From the NCBI RefSeq assembly GCF_947169445.1, contig NZ_CAMVPU010000026.1, positions 1 to 53,005 of the forward strand: a stretch of DNA of 53,005 nt, read 5' to 3'. The DNA comes from an uncultured Butyrivibrio sp. (lineage in GTDB: Bacteria; Bacillota; Clostridia; Lachnospirales; Lachnospiraceae). The position numbers were made by a program, and so were the translations under genes. This document shows, piece by piece, positions 51,943 through 53,005 of the stretch. The notes beneath the pieces were generated by a model. It worked only from the letters and a program-made list of their open reading frames with translations, did no database searches and was not told the DNA's origin. Position 1 is the stretch's first letter. Each line of letters opens with the position of its first letter.

Positions 51943-53005
51943 ATGGCAAGAAACATGAAAACCATGGACGGTAACGAAGCAGCTGCTTATGCATCATATG
52001 CATTTACAGAAGTTGCTGCTATGTACCCAATCACACCATCATCTGTTATGCCTGAGCATGTAGATGAATGGGCAACAGCCGGAAAGAAGAACATTTTCGG
52101 CCGTACAGTACAGATTACAGAAATGCAGTCTGAGGCTGGTGCAGCTGGTGCTGTACACGGATCACTTGTTGTAGGTGCTCTTACATCTACATACACAGCT
52201 TCACAGGGACTTCTTCTTATGATCCCTGACATCTACAAGGTAGCCGGTGAGAGACTTCCTGGAGTATTCAACGTATCAGCACGTTGCGTAGCTTCACACG
52301 CTCTCAACATTTTCGGTGATCATTCAGACGTATACGCTTGCCGCCAGACAGGTGCTGCTATGCTCTGCGATTCCAGCGTACAGGAAGTTATGGACCTTAC
52401 ACCTGTTGCATACTGTGCAGCAATTGAGGGAAGAATTCCTTTCATTAACTTCTTCGATGGATTCCGTACATCACACGAGATTCAGAAGATCGAGGTTTGG
52501 GACTACAAGGATCTCGACGAGATGGTTAACCATGAAGCAATCGATGCTTTCAAGGCTGGCGCTCTCAATCCTAATCATCCTTGTCAGATGGGCTCAGCTC
52601 AGAACCCTGATATCTTCTTCCAGACAAGAGAAGCTTGTAACACAGGTTACAACGAGCTTCCTGAAATTGTTCAGAAGTACATGGATAAGGTTAATGCTAA
52701 GATTGGTACAGATTACAAGCTCTTTAACTACTATGGAGATCCTAATGCAGAAGTAGTTATCGTTGCTATGGGTTCTGTAAACGATACAATCGAAGAGACA
52801 ATCGATTACCTTGAGAAGCAGGGCAAGAAGGTTGGTGTTGTAAAGGTTCGTCTTTACAGACCTTTCTCAGCTAAGGCACTTGTTGCAGCTATTCCTGATT
52901 CTGTTAAGAGAATCGAAGTTCTCGACAGAACAAAGGAGCCCGGTTCATATCGTGAGCCTCTTGCTCTTGATGTTATCGCAGCTCTTAAGGGAACAAAGTT
53001 CGAGT
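51943..53005 (+). CDS. nifJ: Pyruvate:ferredoxin (flavodoxin) oxidoreductase, 5' part
   Basis: The frame is open from the ATG, after AGGTAGGAGG, to the window end (354 codons). It encodes MDGNEAAAYASYAFTEVAAM, YPITPSS, TSTYTASQGLLLMIPDIYK and FDGFRTSHEIQKI, the N-terminal domains I-II of single-chain PFOR, followed by GDPNAEVVIVAMGSVNDT. The full enzyme has about 1170-1180 residues, so about 30% is present. It oxidises pyruvate to acetyl-CoA and CO2, reducing ferredoxin, a central step in anaerobic fermentation. Codon use favours high expression (repeated CTT, GTT, GAT). Confidence 0.96.
   Translation, partial: MARNMKTMDGNEAAAYASYAFTEVAAMYPITPSSVMPEHVDEWATAGKKNIFGRTVQITEMQSEAGAAGAVHGSLVVGALTSTYTASQGLLLMIPDIYKVAGERLPGVFNVSARCVASHALNIFGDHSDVYACRQTGAAMLCDSSVQEVMDLTPVAYCAAIEGRIPFINFFDGFRTSHEIQKIEVWDYKDLDEMVNHEAIDAFKAGALNPNHPCQMGSAQNPDIFFQTREACNTGYNELPEIVQKYMDKVNAKIGTDYKLFNYYGDPNAEVVIVAMGSVNDTIEETIDYLEKQGKKVGVVKVRLYRPFSAKALVAAIPDSVKRIEVLDRTKEPGSYREPLALDVIAALKGTKFE

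Overview
The window looks like the chromosome of an anaerobic, low-to-mid GC Gram-positive bacterium of the Lachnospiraceae, most like Butyrivibrio or Pseudobutyrivibrio. This rests on the order gdpP-rplI-dnaB typical of Firmicutes, a pyruvate:ferredoxin oxidoreductase gene beside a small 2[4Fe-4S] ferredoxin, class B sortase and S11 carboxypeptidase genes, and type IV pilus (T4P) genes with no outer-membrane secretin. The genus is an inference; no rRNA or tRNA gene was seen.

Region 1 (1-24.4 kb) is a complete Gram-positive T4P locus. It begins with the tail of a possible structured leader and an intrinsic terminator. Then come a pilin-like protein, pilB, pilT, pilC, pilD, a pilM-pilN-like fusion, pilO, a 9.9 kb gene for a 3284-residue secreted multidomain adhesin, four further pilin-like genes (one a 772-residue pilin with a GLUG-like repeat domain), a leucine-rich-repeat-variant protein, a candidate structured RNA, and the major pilin pilA with its own promoter and terminator. 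The layout suggests a retractable pilus that displays or exports a giant adhesin, possibly at the tip. This is the most striking system in the window.

Region 2 (24.4-34.2 kb) starts with a YfhO-family membrane protein and then becomes a gene-debris and mobile-type island. It holds three intact Rpn-family (PD-(D/E)XK) genes, two of them recent near-identical copies, and two Rpn fragments. It also holds remnants of a Gfo/Idh/MocA oxidoreductase and of a small drug/metabolite transporter, a NERD-domain/zinc-ribbon protein, and many palindromes and repeats. Each intact Rpn gene has a Shine-Dalgarno sequence and ATG inside its reading frame that could produce a short C-terminal protein, and one fragment keeps only that part.

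Region 3 (34.2-47.3 kb) encodes cell-envelope functions: a lipoprotein, a D,D-carboxypeptidase, a second type IV pilin, an amidase remnant, sortase B, and a membrane-anchored Ig-like/transglutaminase protein. The last overlaps the start of a Dlt-like pathway: Asp/Glu racemase family protein, amino-acid adenylation enzyme, carrier protein, MBOAT acyltransferase, lipoprotein, CapA-family protein and SGNH-family protein. It resembles teichoic-acid D-alanylation but may use another amino acid.

Region 4 (47.4-53.0 kb) is housekeeping: gdpP, rplI, dnaB, a convergent ferredoxin gene, and the 5' part of nifJ, which runs off the window.
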